Positions 25,287 to 34,232 are shown, counted from the first letter of the stretch. The stretch: DNA of 64,000 bases from Vibrio metoecus (GCF_009665255.1 NZ_CP035687.1:434001-498000); one strand, 5' to 3'. Program-made: numbers and translations. Notes: generated from the letters alone by a model not told the origin.

Positions 25287-26624
25287 TTAACGCATGGTGT
25301 GGCGGCGAAAGACCGCCACAATGGCAGCTAAAGCAAGGAAGAAGCAGTAGTAAGAATAACTCACCACACTCAGCGGTGACATATGGAATATAGAGCCCAG
25401 TAGTAACGCTTGAGCACCATATGGCAAAATACCCTGCATAATACAAGAGAAGATGTCCAGTAAGCTGGCAGAACGCTTAGGCGTCACATTGTTTTGTTCT
25501 GCGAGTTCTTTTGCCACGCCACCACTTACGATGATTGCCACTGTGTTATTGGCCGTACATGCGTTCGTTAACGCGACTAAACCGGCAATCCCTAATTCAC
25601 TGGCACGCATCTTCTGCACATCGCCGTGTGAACGAGCAAACTTATTAATCATGCGGCTAATTTGGTGCGTGAGAAACGCTAATCCACCTTGCTGCTTCAT
25701 TAGCTCGCCCATTCCACCAATCAGCATCGACAATAGGAAAATTTCCTGCATATTTCCAAAGCCTGCATACACATCTTTTGTAAGTGCAGACAGTGAATAG
25801 CCATCGCTAAAACCCCCGACGCCCGCAGCCATTAACGTCCCTACTAGCAGCACAAGGAACACATTGAATCCCATCACCGCAAGAACGAGGATCGTCAAGT
25901 ATGGCAACACTTTCAACCATTCAATCTCACTCGTTGCTGGTGATTGTGCGGTTTGACTGCTTAATGTAAATACCACCAACGCAAGTATTGCTGCAGGCAG
26001 AGCAATTCGAATGTTTTCTTTAAACTTATCACGCATGTGGCAACCCTGAGAACGAGTCGCCGCGATGGTAGTATCAGAGATGATAGAAAGGTTATCACCA
26101 AACATGGCGCCACTAAGCACAACCCCTGCCGTCAAACCCAAATTCAACTCTGCCGCTTGCGCAATACCGAGCGCGACGGGCGCAATTGCCGCAATCGTGC
26201 CCATTGAGGTACCCATTGCAGTTGCAACAAAAGCAGAAATCACAAATAGCCCAGGCAGAATCAGGCTGGCCGGCAACAGGGCTAAACCAAGATTTACCGT
26301 TGCATCGACACCTCCCGTCGCTTTCGCTACGGCAGCAAACGCACCAGCAAGCAGATAGATGATGCACATCGCCATGATATCGCTATGACCCACACCACGT
26401 AAAAACTGCTCGATGGCTCGATTGAGTGATTCTTTACTCAAGGTGATCGCCAACACTACAGCAGGCAACACAGCTACAGGAGCGGGTAACTGGTAAAACG
26501 CAAACTCAACCCCTTGTAAAGTGAGATAACTTCCCACTCCCATAAATAGCAGCAAAAAAACCATGAGTGGTAACAATGCTAGGGCATTGGGTTGTTGGGG
26601 CTGTGATGAAGGTGTGTAGTGCAT
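25287..26624 (-). CDS. metT: NhaC-family transporter, probable methionine transporter MetT
   Basis: The 445-residue protein has about eleven membrane segments. Its motifs GAMFGDNLSIISDTTIAATRSQGC and TNACTANNTVAIIVSGGVAKE mark the NhaC-type antiporter superfamily. MetJ-like boxes lie in its upstream region, and a transporter of this family called MetT is a known member of MetJ regulons in Vibrio and Shewanella. Methionine uptake is therefore more likely than sodium export, but that is inference from regulation. It diverges from ldhA and converges with the potassium channel gene. Confidence 0.75.
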   Translation of the reverse strand: MHYTPSSQPQQPNALALLPLMVFLLLFMGVGSYLTLQGVEFAFYQLPAPVAVLPAVVLAITLSKESLNRAIEQFLRGVGHSDIMAMCIIYLLAGAFAAVAKATGGVDATVNLGLALLPASLILPGLFVISAFVATAMGTSMGTIAAIAPVALGIAQAAELNLGLTAGVVLSGAMFGDNLSIISDTTIAATRSQGCHMRDKFKENIRIALPAAILALVVFTLSSQTAQSPATSEIEWLKVLPYLTILVLAVMGFNVFLVLLVGTLMAAGVGGFSDGYSLSALTKDVYAGFGNMQEIFLLSMLIGGMGELMKQQGGLAFLTHQISRMINKFARSHGDVQKMRASELGIAGLVALTNACTANNTVAIIVSGGVAKELAEQNNVTPKRSASLLDIFSCIMQGILPYGAQALLLGSIFHMSPLSVVSYSYYCFFLALAAIVAVFRRHTMR

Positions 26625-26687
26625 GAAGAAATCAAATTATCTTAACTAAATTGGGCGCAAAGCCTAAAGGCAAGCCGCACACATGTC

Positions 26688-26734
26688 AACTGTCTAGACG
26701 TCCAAACATCCATTTGTTGCACAGTTAGACGTAA
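26688..26734. promoter_or_regulatory. MetJ-like box array upstream of metT
   Basis: Three abutting 8-mers AACTGTCT (26688), AGACGTCC (26696) and AAACATCC (26704) match the met box AGACGTCT at 5, 7 and 5 of 8 positions. A fourth, AGACGTAA (26727), matches at 6. Tandem 8-bp phased boxes are the hallmark of MetJ binding. They lie 63-110 bases before metT. Confidence 0.6.
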
Positions 26735-26805
26735 TAATTTTGGGGTTTATTTTTTCCGACAATAGGTATATCAATACCGTAGAATCATTAATAACAGGAA
26801 TTACT

Positions 26806-27801
26806 ATGCTCAACGTCGTATTTTTTAGCGCAAAATCCTACGATATCACCTCATTTAATCCACTGGTTGATCCCTCAAGGTTGGCGCTGCATTTTCATGA
26901 TTTTCGCCTCACCGAAAAAACCGCACAAATGGCTAAAGGCTGTGAAGTCGTATGCGCTTTTGTTAATGATGAGCTGAGCGCGCCTGTTTTAGAACAGCTG
27001 TATCAAGGTGGCACGCGTTTAGTTGCCATGCGCTGCGCAGGATTCGATAAAGTTGATTTGGTAGCAGCGAAAGAGTTAGGTATTCAAGTGGTTCGAGTCC
27101 CTGCCTACTCTCCCGAAGCCGTTGCGGAACATACAGTGGGAATGATGATGTGCCTTAACCGTCGTTTCCATAAAGCATACCAGCGCACACGAGATGCTAA
27201 TTTCTCGCTAGATGGATTAGTTGGCTTTAACTTTTATGGCAAAACAGTGGGGGTCATCGGCTCTGGAAAAATTGGCGTAGCAACCATGCGCATTTTAAAA
27301 GGCTTAGGTATGCAGATCCTCTGCTTTGATCCATACCCAAATCCAGATGCGATTGCATTAGGTGCTCGCTATGTGGAACTGCCAGAGCTATTTGCTCACA
27401 GTGATGTCATCACTTTGCATTGTCCCATGAGCAAAAAGAACTACCATTTATTAAATGATGCCGCGTTTGAACAAATGAAAGATGGGGTCATGATCATCAA
27501 CACCAGTCGAGGCGAGTTGTTAGATTCTGCCGCAGCGATCGAAGCTCTCAAACGAGGACGAATTGGCGCTCTAGGCTTGGATGTTTACGACAATGAGAAA
27601 GATCTGTTCTTCCAAGACAAGTCCAACGATGTGATCGTCGATGATGTCTTCCGTCGCCTTTCCGCTTGCCACAACGTGCTGTTTACAGGTCACCAAGCCT
27701 TTTTGACTGAAGATGCGCTCAACAATATAGCCCAAACCACACTCAACAATATCGAGCTTTTTTTCAGTAACCAAACGTCAGGCAACGAACTAATTCAATA
27801 G
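26806..27801 (+). CDS. ldhA: Fermentative D-lactate dehydrogenase
   Basis: The 331-residue enzyme reduces pyruvate to D-lactate with NADH in mixed-acid fermentation. It has the D-2-hydroxyacid dehydrogenase layout: catalytic Arg in NTSRGELLD, Rossmann motif GVIGSGKIGVATM, the Glu region near EALKRGRIGALGLDVYDNE, and catalytic His in FTGHQAFLTEDA. The N-terminal FFSAKSYD is typical of LdhA. AACAGGAATTACT before the ATG at 26806 supports this start over an in-frame upstream Met. It converges with the NAD(P)HX repair gene with a small 3' overlap. Confidence 0.93.
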   Translation: MLNVVFFSAKSYDITSFNPLVDPSRLALHFHDFRLTEKTAQMAKGCEVVCAFVNDELSAPVLEQLYQGGTRLVAMRCAGFDKVDLVAAKELGIQVVRVPAYSPEAVAEHTVGMMMCLNRRFHKAYQRTRDANFSLDGLVGFNFYGKTVGVIGSGKIGVATMRILKGLGMQILCFDPYPNPDAIALGARYVELPELFAHSDVITLHCPMSKKNYHLLNDAAFEQMKDGVMIINTSRGELLDSAAAIEALKRGRIGALGLDVYDNEKDLFFQDKSNDVIVDDVFRRLSACHNVLFTGHQAFLTEDALNNIAQTTLNNIELFFSNQTSGNELIQ

Positions 27802-29262
27802 CTCACGCAGATGTGGTAATAAATCACTGGCCAGAAGCCCTCTCTGGCCATGTGCCTTGGCATCTAAATCGGCGGCGTTACTGTGTAACCATACGCCAAG
27901 TTTCGCGGCCTCTGCTAAACCAATTTTTTGGGCTAAGAGCGCCGCAATAATCCCGGTGAGCACATCGCCCATCCCACCACTGGCCATTCCAGGATTTCCT
28001 TGTAAGCAAACTGCAATCTCTTTCCCATCATCGACAAGAGTTCCTGCCCCTTTCAGTACAACAACCCCGCCATAACGCAGTTGTAAAGCACGAACCGCCG
28101 CAAAACGATCCTTTTCAATCGCTTCCACATCACATTCCAGTAGGCGTGCAGCTTCAACAGGATGTGGAGTAATAATACGCTGGGCATCATAGTTTGGTGT
28201 TAAAGAAAGAAAGTACAGCGCATCAGCATCCCATACTTTCGGCACAACCAGTGGACTCAAACGCTGCATGATCTGCTGAGCCTGTGTATCTCTGCCCAAA
28301 CCGGGACCCAACGCAAGCGCATCACACCATTGAATACGGTCTTCAAATAAGTGCTGTTTACTCCAACTGGTGCTCATCACTTCAGGAGTAATCGTCAACA
28401 TAGCCGTTACATTGTCAGGATGAGTCATCGCCGCTGTCAAACCTGCTCCAGTTCTGGCACAAGCAGAAGCACAAAGGATGAGAGCTCCCCCCATACCCTC
28501 ATTTCCGCCCACGATCAGTGCTTTGCCATTTTGACCTTTATGGGTACACGCAGCTCGCGGTGGAAGTAAACTGTGCCGTAACTTACCTTCAATCGCCACC
28601 ACAGACGGCGCGTTGTGCTGTGCAAACACTTCTTCAACGCCTAAACCCGCATAATGTAAAGCACCAACATAGCAACGCGCCTGCCCTGTGACTAACCCTT
28701 GTTTGAGGCCAATTAAGCTCACCGTATGCTGCGCCTTGATACAAGCCCCCATCACTTGGCCTGTATCGGCACATAACCCAGAAGGGACATCAATCGACAC
28801 GATAGGCTTACCACTAAGGTTCAATTGTTCTACTAAAGGTGCAACTTGTGGCCGCAGCACCTCTTTCAAGCCAATCCCAAATAATGCATCAATAATAACA
28901 TCCACGCTTTCAGGCAGTTCTGTTTGTGGAGCATAAACTGTGCCCCCCAACTCCTTCCATTGTTGATAGGCTTGATGTGCTTCTGGAGGGAGGTTATCCG
29001 GATCGCCTAGCTGCCAAACAGTGACGTCAATCCCCATATGTCGCGCTAAAACAGCCACGATATAGCCATCGCCTCCATTATTTCCACCACCACAACAAAT
29101 CAGCCAATGATGACTGGAAGGAAATTGGGCAAAAGCGATCGTAAAAACCGCTTGGCCTGCACGCTCCATCAAATTGAACAGATCAAGTCCACGCTCTTGT
29201 GCGGCTTGTTGTTCACCTTGTTTGAGCTGCTGTGTCGTATAAAAATGACTGGGTAACGGCAT
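27790..29262 (-). CDS. nnr: Bifunctional NAD(P)HX epimerase / ADP-dependent dehydratase
   Basis: The roughly 490-residue protein repairs hydrated NADH and NADPH. The N-terminal YjeF_N epimerase domain (about 1-210) shows LICCGGGNNGGDGYIVA and DALFGIGL. The C-terminal ribokinase-like dehydratase domain shows KGQNGKALIVGGNEGMGGA, LGPGLGRD, TPHPVEAARLL and the catalytic GNPGMASGGMGDVLTG. Two starts are possible; MPLPSHFYTTQQLK at 29262 fits the family N-terminus better than the Met ten codons upstream. It overlaps the ldhA 3' end by about 12 bases. Confidence 0.9.
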   Translation of the reverse strand: MPLPSHFYTTQQLKQGEQQAAQERGLDLFNLMERAGQAVFTIAFAQFPSSHHWLICCGGGNNGGDGYIVAVLARHMGIDVTVWQLGDPDNLPPEAHQAYQQWKELGGTVYAPQTELPESVDVIIDALFGIGLKEVLRPQVAPLVEQLNLSGKPIVSIDVPSGLCADTGQVMGACIKAQHTVSLIGLKQGLVTGQARCYVGALHYAGLGVEEVFAQHNAPSVVAIEGKLRHSLLPPRAACTHKGQNGKALIVGGNEGMGGALILCASACARTGAGLTAAMTHPDNVTAMLTITPEVMSTSWSKQHLFEDRIQWCDALALGPGLGRDTQAQQIMQRLSPLVVPKVWDADALYFLSLTPNYDAQRIITPHPVEAARLLECDVEAIEKDRFAAVRALQLRYGGVVVLKGAGTLVDDGKEIAVCLQGNPGMASGGMGDVLTGIIAALLAQKIGLAEAAKLGVWLHSNAADLDAKAHGQRGLLASDLLPHLRELLN

Positions 29263-29312
29263 AAGAATATCCAACTGCAGGCATGCGGCCATGGGGAATG
29301 GCCGCTTGGCAT

Positions 29313-29759
29313 TTATTGAGCTGATGCTTGTATAGAGATCAAAGCTTCACTGGTGGCATCTTGAATCGATAAAAACAGCGAATTGACCACACCGGTTGGG
29401 GTTCGCATGGGATTAAGCGTCACGTTTTGGTACATAAAATTAGCCTGTTGGGTCACAGGGCGTACGTTACGGCAATGAAAAAGATAAGGACGCTGTTGCC
29501 ATGTGATGAAGCTGCGACATCCAAGGTCGTAAACAGGTTTCGCCTTGAGTTTAAACCATTCACGAGGTATTTCAGGAAACAGTTCAAACAGCGATTTACC
29601 AATAGCGTCATGGGCTTGTTTACCACTGTGGTGCGTCATAAACCCGTTCCACACTTGGACATTGTAATCACGATCAATCACTATCAATCCCATATCGACA
29701 TTCTGCACCATGTCAACCATCCAGTGGAATTGCTCAAACTCCGCAGGTAACGCAAGCAT
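29313..29759 (-). CDS. Small PAS-domain signalling protein
   Basis: The 148-residue protein is a single PAS domain (about 10-130: VDMGLIVIDRDYNVQVWN, the classic opening of a PAS fold, and GKSLFELFPEIP). It has no output domain. Its ATG shares one base with the TGA of the upstream CheY-CheC gene, and that overlap implies translational coupling and a joint function. It may sense a small ligand or redox state and feed it to that regulator; this is inference. Confidence 0.82.
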   Translation of the reverse strand: MLALPAEFEQFHWMVDMVQNVDMGLIVIDRDYNVQVWNGFMTHHSGKQAHDAIGKSLFELFPEIPREWFKLKAKPVYDLGCRSFITWQQRPYLFHCRNVRPVTQQANFMYQNVTLNPMRTPTGVVNSLFLSIQDATSEALISIQASAQ

Positions 29760-30763
29760 CAGAAGTCCTCCATTAAATAGGAAAGTTTGTTATCCAGCAG
29801 CGGCAAAGACTCATCCACAAACATAAACAATAAGTCACAACGGATCGAAGTGCCCTCAATGTTATAACTCACTTCAAATGTCATCGTTTTTCTAAACGAT
29901 CCTGCGGTAGAGTTGATCACCGAGTCGATAGAAAGGTGTCGGCCTAACAACACTGGAGAACTTTGGAAGAAACGTACTTCAGCTTGATGCCCCAAACCGT
30001 TCAAAAACGATCCCACTAGAATATTGGAAACATCCATCAATAGTTCTAGCTCTTGCAGATCTTCACTATCTACAGGCACTTTCATCAATTTTTTGAGATC
30101 TGCGACACTCGAATCACTCAGTAAAACGAGCGCCTCACCAGCAATGCCTTCACCACTAAAACCCTGACAAACCCCCGATACTTGGCTGTTATCAGCAAGA
30201 TCGCGTAGTGCCATATGTAACTCACTCACCTCAAATATATTTACATTGGGTAAAGGTAACTCAACAAACACATCGAAATGACGGGCTAAAGCATCGGCCG
30301 CTCGGCCAATGGAAACGTTCGCGACTTCCATATAAATGTCACGACGTTTTAAAATTGGCAGCTCAATCGAAACTGGCGTAACAATACGCGGTTGAGTCGG
30401 CGGTTCCACCAACATCTTAAGAACATCATTCAAAACATTCTTATCAATCGGCTTTTGAATGAAGGCTTTCGCACCCAACGCAAGCACACGCTCTTTGGCT
30501 TTAGGCTGGATATCACCAGAAACAACCACCACAGGGGTCGTGTGTCCCTTTTTCCCCATAGCCTCTAATGTCTCGAAACCATCGAGCTCAGGCATAGTGA
30601 GGTCCAAAAACATGAGCTTAAAGCTTTGATTTTCTAAAATGCTCATCGCATCCAGTCCATGCACCGCAAACGTGATATCCGCATTAAGCGATGCAGGAAG
30701 CGAGCGCGCCATTTGTTTACGCGCGAGTGGAGAGTCATCACAGATGAGAACAGGGAAAGACAT
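29759..30763 (-). CDS. Response regulator with CheC-like phosphatase domain
   Basis: The 334-residue protein joins a CheY-type receiver (1-120: LICDDSPLARKQM, phospho-acceptor Asp in LMFLDLTMPEL, conserved Lys in AFIQKPIDK) to a CheC/CheX-like domain (about 130-334). The CheC helix reads ELELLMDVSNILVGSFLN and keeps the Glu and Asn that attack CheY-phosphate in this family. Such a fusion could act as a sink or switch for phosphoryl groups in a chemotaxis or two-component pathway. The PAS gene follows directly and is coupled to it. No kinase gene lies in the immediate operon. Confidence 0.85.
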   Translation of the reverse strand: MSFPVLICDDSPLARKQMARSLPASLNADITFAVHGLDAMSILENQSFKLMFLDLTMPELDGFETLEAMGKKGHTTPVVVVSGDIQPKAKERVLALGAKAFIQKPIDKNVLNDVLKMLVEPPTQPRIVTPVSIELPILKRRDIYMEVANVSIGRAADALARHFDVFVELPLPNVNIFEVSELHMALRDLADNSQVSGVCQGFSGEGIAGEALVLLSDSSVADLKKLMKVPVDSEDLQELELLMDVSNILVGSFLNGLGHQAEVRFFQSSPVLLGRHLSIDSVINSTAGSFRKTMTFEVSYNIEGTSIRCDLLFMFVDESLPLLDNKLSYLMEDF

Positions 30764-30850
30764 GCCACCACCTTGTTTGTTTTTATCAGTTACTAAAGTG
30801 TATACCTAAAATTCAAACAACAGCTAGGTAAAAGGTGGTCAGACTGAAAA

Positions 30851-31090
30851 TCAGATTGCAGGCCAGAAGGTTAGCAGTGCAATTCGTAAGATCACTGCAA
30901 ACAAAATACAGCTGATCCCTAAACGGTACCATTTGAACTCTTCAACCGTCATCGGAATACGTTTGTAAAACATCGTAACGACACCTTTCCAATCTTGGCT
31001 ACGCCGACCATAACGCAGTATCCCTGTCAAAACCAATAAAATACCACCAACCAGTATCAGTTTTTCTACCCAAAACAGCACCATATCCAT
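30851..31090 (-). CDS. Small membrane protein, function unknown
   Basis: A 79-residue protein with two membrane segments (about 10-27 and 57-76), separated by a basic loop with RYGRRSQDWKG. I do not recognise a family. It stands in the same direction as the CheY-CheC gene but lies upstream of the 200-bp gap, so it is probably its own unit. Confidence 0.6.
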   Translation of the reverse strand: MDMVLFWVEKLILVGGILLVLTGILRYGRRSQDWKGVVTMFYKRIPMTVEEFKWYRLGISCILFAVILRIALLTFWPAI

Positions 31091-31220
31091 ACTCAGCTCT
31101 CCAGTTCATTTTTCATAGTGTAAACAGGAGGCTTCGTTTTTTCTGTTGTACAAAAGTCGAACATACCCACAAGGTGATCATCATGAAAGAAAAAGTAGAA
31201 AACGGTGTATCACACCCAAT

Positions 31221-31249
31221 AAAAAAGCAGAGCTTAATGGCTCTGCTTG
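31221..31249 (-). terminator. Intrinsic terminator of the 125-residue membrane protein gene
   Basis: On the minus strand AGCAGAGC pairs with GCTCTGCT around CATTAA and is followed by six U, 22 bases after the stop codon. Confidence 0.9.
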
Positions 31250-31270
31250 CATTGAAACTTAGTCTCTCTT

Positions 31271-31648
31271 CTAGTGAGAGTGGGATTGTGTGCGCGTGGC
31301 AATAATTTTCGCTCTGAGTTTCATCGCTAATTCGCGATAACGGAACCAGAAATAGGTCGCGACGATGGAGAAGAAAAGATAGGACAACGCAAATACAAAT
31401 GGCGATGTCATCAAATCATTTGAAATGCCCCACATAACGCCAACCACAGTCACCGTAATTTTGGCCAAAAAACCACACAACAGTAAAAATACAGCCAGTT
31501 GTGGGAATCGAGTGCTGCGGAAAGCCAACCAGTAACAACTTCCAACCGCTAAAGATGCCACACCAAACCCGAGAATAAACGAGTAAAGATGTTCAGCTGA
31601 CGCAATACCGCCAGACACAGAAAGCATGAGAATTAAAAACAGTTTCAT
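31271..31648 (-). CDS. Four-helix membrane protein, function unknown
   Basis: A 125-residue protein with about four hydrophobic segments (2-17, 22-45, 52-73, 80-103), the first perhaps a cleaved signal (SVSGGIASA). The tail is basic and His-rich (ATRTQSHSH). It has some resemblance in layout to AtpI-like small membrane proteins, but I do not claim the family. It carries its own terminator and an upstream gap of 400 bp. Confidence 0.6.
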   Translation of the reverse strand: MKLFLILMLSVSGGIASAEHLYSFILGFGVASLAVGSCYWLAFRSTRFPQLAVFLLLCGFLAKITVTVVGVMWGISNDLMTSPFVFALSYLFFSIVATYFWFRYRELAMKLRAKIIATRTQSHSH

Positions 31649-32039
31649 GATGCACCTACCTCAATTTACCTCAAAAAGCATCCATTCATTTTTGAAAACT
31701 CATTTTTAGTTAATTTTGAACCTTCAGAAATTTATTTCAAGCTCAAAAAGCTTGCAGATTTTGTATCTAAATTTTAATGAAGATCATTGTTACATAAAGG
31801 TTAAAGGCGAATCACTTGCCAATTAATGCTCAGGAAGAAGGAATGCAGAACCAAAGCAACAAAAGGAAACATTTTAAACAATTTGCTTACAAATGACTTT
31901 TGATACTTTTTCTCCATTGTGAGATGTCAGACCAGTTTTACGACGCTAGTATTGAACGCTATATCAACGAATTACGTATCAGTTGTGAAGTGAAGCAGAG
32001 GGGTGAAGTTGGGAGGAATTGTGAGCGCTGAAAATCTAA
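31649..32039. other. Intergenic region upstream of the 125-residue membrane protein
   Basis: About 390 bp without a gene. It should hold the minus-strand promoter of the membrane protein gene. It is AT-rich at 31680-31800. I see no operator or RNA that I can support. Confidence 0.4.
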
Positions 32040-32111
32040 GTTGAAGATAGAGAATGTTATCCGAAAACAAACGTATTCATCATTTTTGGGTAAAACTCTC
32101 TACCTTTGAAC
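32040..32111 (-). promoter_or_regulatory. Long hairpin spanning the arfA stop codon
   Basis: On the minus strand GGTAGAGAG (32104-32096) pairs with TTCTCTATC (32054-32046) with two G-U pairs. The stem extends outward through GTT/AAC with a bulge. The stop codon (32059-32057) is in the loop. ArfA genes are known to carry an RNase III hairpin that makes their mRNA non-stop; this fits that role. Confidence 0.55.
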
Positions 32112-32284
32112 TTCATTTTACGCGAGTAGCTACCTTTGCCTTTTTTGGCTTTTTCCATGCGACAACGAAACACAGGGCTTGTGACGACTGCTTTAAGGGC
32201 ATTATCTTGAATCGTACCGCGTCCACACTCGGTATCTATAACCGCCGGGGTCGAGGTAGCTTTCTCTACCGTTTTTTCTTTCAT
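32057..32284 (-). CDS. arfA: Alternative ribosome-rescue factor A
   Basis: The 75-residue protein carries the ArfA core GTIQDNALKAVVTSPVFRCR followed by EKAKKGKGSYSRK. The KGKGSY motif and the basic tail match E. coli ArfA, which recruits RF2 to ribosomes stalled on non-stop mRNA when tmRNA fails. GGAG six bases before the ATG at 32284 sets the start; an upstream in-frame Met at 32296 has no ribosome site. Following about 15 tail residues (FYPKMMNTFVFG) lie inside a hairpin and would be lost if RNase III cleaves there, as in E. coli control of ArfA. Confidence 0.88.
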   Translation of the reverse strand: MKEKTVEKATSTPAVIDTECGRGTIQDNALKAVVTSPVFRCRMEKAKKGKGSYSRKMKFKGREFYPKMMNTFVFG

Positions 32285-32466
32285 GTAAATCTCCATATAG
32301 CGTCTTCATCATACAACGGTGTACGACGATATTTTGTACTTAATTTCATCACAGTCAAACGATAATTTATCGGAATAAAGAGAAAGCGTAGTTACATAGA
32401 AATGGCATTGAGCGCAAAAAAATGGATTATTTTTGTTAACAGGTTTCGACTCTATTCAAGATTCGA

Positions 32467-32494
32467 TTGACAAGCCAATGGTTTACTCTAGACT
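32467..32494 (+). promoter_or_regulatory. Sigma-70 promoter of the cold-shock gene
   Basis: TTGACA (32467-32472) and TAGACT (32489-32494) are 16 bases apart. The start near 32501 gives an untranslated leader of about 140 bases, typical of cold-shock genes whose leaders refold with temperature. Confidence 0.65.
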
Positions 32495-32641
32495 CGATCG
32501 CGGCTAGAAAGAGTTCTTTGTATACACATCGCTTGGTTGGATTATTCGTAACCGTCCGTGTCGTACGCAATAGCAAGCAACTTTTCCACGCTATCCGCGC
32601 CGTAATCGGCCTACGTTAAAAATGTATTTAGGATATTTATT

Positions 32642-32851
32642 ATGTCTACTCCAGTTACTGGTACCGTGAAATGGTTCAACGAAACTAAAGGTTTTGGTTT
32701 CATCAAGCAAGAAAACGGTCCTGACGTTTTTGCTCACTTCAGCGCAATCCAAGGTGACGGTTTCCGCACTCTGGCTGAAGGTCAAAAAGTGGAATTCGTG
32801 ATCACTCAAGGCCAAAAAGGTCCACAAGCTGAAAGCATCAAAGTTCTGTAA
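32642..32851 (+). CDS. Cold-shock protein, CspA family
   Basis: The 69-residue single OB-fold domain has RNP1 KGFGFI at about 16-21 and RNP2 DVFAHF at about 28-33. It starts MSTPVTGTVKWFNETKGF. Such proteins bind single-stranded RNA and DNA and keep mRNA open in the cold. A long leader and a consensus promoter precede it, and an intrinsic terminator follows. A second family member lies at 51472. Confidence 0.95.
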   Translation: MSTPVTGTVKWFNETKGFGFIKQENGPDVFAHFSAIQGDGFRTLAEGQKVEFVITQGQKGPQAESIKVL

Positions 32852-32870
32852 TAGACTTGCCAAAGATTTT

Positions 32871-32901
32871 AATAGCCAGCCTAACTAGGCTGGCTATTTT
32901 T
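32871..32901 (+). terminator. Intrinsic terminator after the cold-shock gene
   Basis: AATAGCCAGCC pairs with GGCTGGCTATT around TAACTA, followed by TTTT. It lies between convergent genes and may also serve hmp. Confidence 0.9.
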
Positions 32902-32929
32902 ATACTTATTTTTTATACATTTAGTTCAG

Positions 32930-34114
32930 TTATGCCGCTAACTGGGCATGTGGGCCAAACACTTCGTAATGAATACGTTCCTTTTCTACTCCAAGTTCCA
33001 ATAGCTGTTTCACCACGTACTGCATAAACCCAATAGGGCCACACAGATAAAAATCACCATCCTGGACTGGCAGTGAGACTTGGGTTAACTGCATCTCTCC
33101 TTGCAAAGCATGCTCTGATGCTTCATCGCGATACCATACCTGTTGTTGCCAACCGTGCTCAGCGACCAACTTTGCAGTTTCTTGAGCAAAAGTATGCTCC
33201 TTAGCACTGTTACACGCATAAAGATAAGTCACTACCGATTTGTTTTGCTCCGCTAACGTGTGCAAGATGGCTTGCATTGGCGTTGCGCCTACACCGGCGG
33301 AAATCAACACAACAGGACGGTTGCGCTCAACATAGAAAAAGTCACCAGCGGGGGCGTAGAGTTTTACACTGTCTCCCACTTTCACCTTGTTGTGCAGATA
33401 GTGAGAAACCACCCCTGGGTTATCACTTCCTACGCCTTCACGCTTAACCGAAATACGATAATCTTTGCCATTCGAGCCTTGTGACAACGAGTATTGGCGA
33501 ATTTCTCGATAATCACTTCCCTCTGGGCTCACCTCAATACCAATGTATTGTCCGGGTTGGTAATCAAGAACAGGCCCACCGTCAGCAGGCACCAGAATAA
33601 AACTGGTCACGTATTCGGATTCGGCTCGTTTCTCTTGCACAGCAAAGCTTCGTCCATCGCGCCATCCGCCTAGTGCGTGATTGCGTTCTAAGTAAAGAGC
33701 ACCTTCTCGGTCAATAAATACTTGAGCCAAAAAGAAGTACGCGGCAGTCCAAGCCTCTTCAACTTGTTGAGTGAAAGCCTCTGGAGCTAATTCGCGCAAG
33801 GTTTCAAGCAGATGATGTCCGACAATCTGATAGTGCTCAGGTTGAATGTTAAAGCTGGTGTGTTTATGAGCAATACGTTCTACCGCACTGGTTAAGGCCG
33901 CTAAATTATCAATATGCTTGGCATAAGCAGCAATCGCTTCAAACAGCGCCACACTTTGTCGCCCGGTCTTCTGATGGGTCATATTGAATATATGCTTCAG
34001 TTCAGGGTTGTGACTGAACATACGTTGGTAAAAATGCTGAGTGAGCGCAGGGCCAGCTGACTCTAGCAAAGGAATGGTACTTTTGATGATATTGATGTGT
34101 TCTTGGGTGAGCAT
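32930..34114 (-). CDS. hmp: Flavohemoglobin (nitric oxide dioxygenase)
   Basis: The 394-residue protein oxidises NO to nitrate with NADPH and oxygen. The globin domain (1-140) has the distal B10 Tyr/E7 region and the proximal His (near YQIVGHHLLETL). The FAD domain has RQYSLS and the NAD domain has GVGATPMQAIL. The length matches E. coli Hmp. An AGGAG site precedes the ATG. It diverges from norR, with a sigma-54 promoter and NorR-type sites in between, so it should be induced by NO through NorR, as reported for V. cholerae hmpA. Confidence 0.96.
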   Translation of the reverse strand: MLTQEHINIIKSTIPLLESAGPALTQHFYQRMFSHNPELKHIFNMTHQKTGRQSVALFEAIAAYAKHIDNLAALTSAVERIAHKHTSFNIQPEHYQIVGHHLLETLRELAPEAFTQQVEEAWTAAYFFLAQVFIDREGALYLERNHALGGWRDGRSFAVQEKRAESEYVTSFILVPADGGPVLDYQPGQYIGIEVSPEGSDYREIRQYSLSQGSNGKDYRISVKREGVGSDNPGVVSHYLHNKVKVGDSVKLYAPAGDFFYVERNRPVVLISAGVGATPMQAILHTLAEQNKSVVTYLYACNSAKEHTFAQETAKLVAEHGWQQQVWYRDEASEHALQGEMQLTQVSLPVQDGDFYLCGPIGFMQYVVKQLLELGVEKERIHYEVFGPHAQLAA

Positions 34115-34173
34115 AACTTCTCCTCAGTAGGCAAAAACGGTGGCTTAAGCCACTCTAAACAAGCCTTTTCTAT

Positions 34174-34190
34174 GAGCAGATTACGTGCCA
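34174..34190 (-). promoter_or_regulatory. Sigma-54 promoter of hmp
   Basis: On the minus strand TGGCACG (34190-34184), four bases, then CTGC (34179-34176) fits the -24/-12 consensus TGGCACGNNNNTTGC. It lies about 60 bases before the hmp start codon and points at hmp. Confidence 0.8.
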
Positions 34191-34232
34191 AAAACTAATT
34201 TATTGAAAAATATAAATAAACATTTTTCCCAT

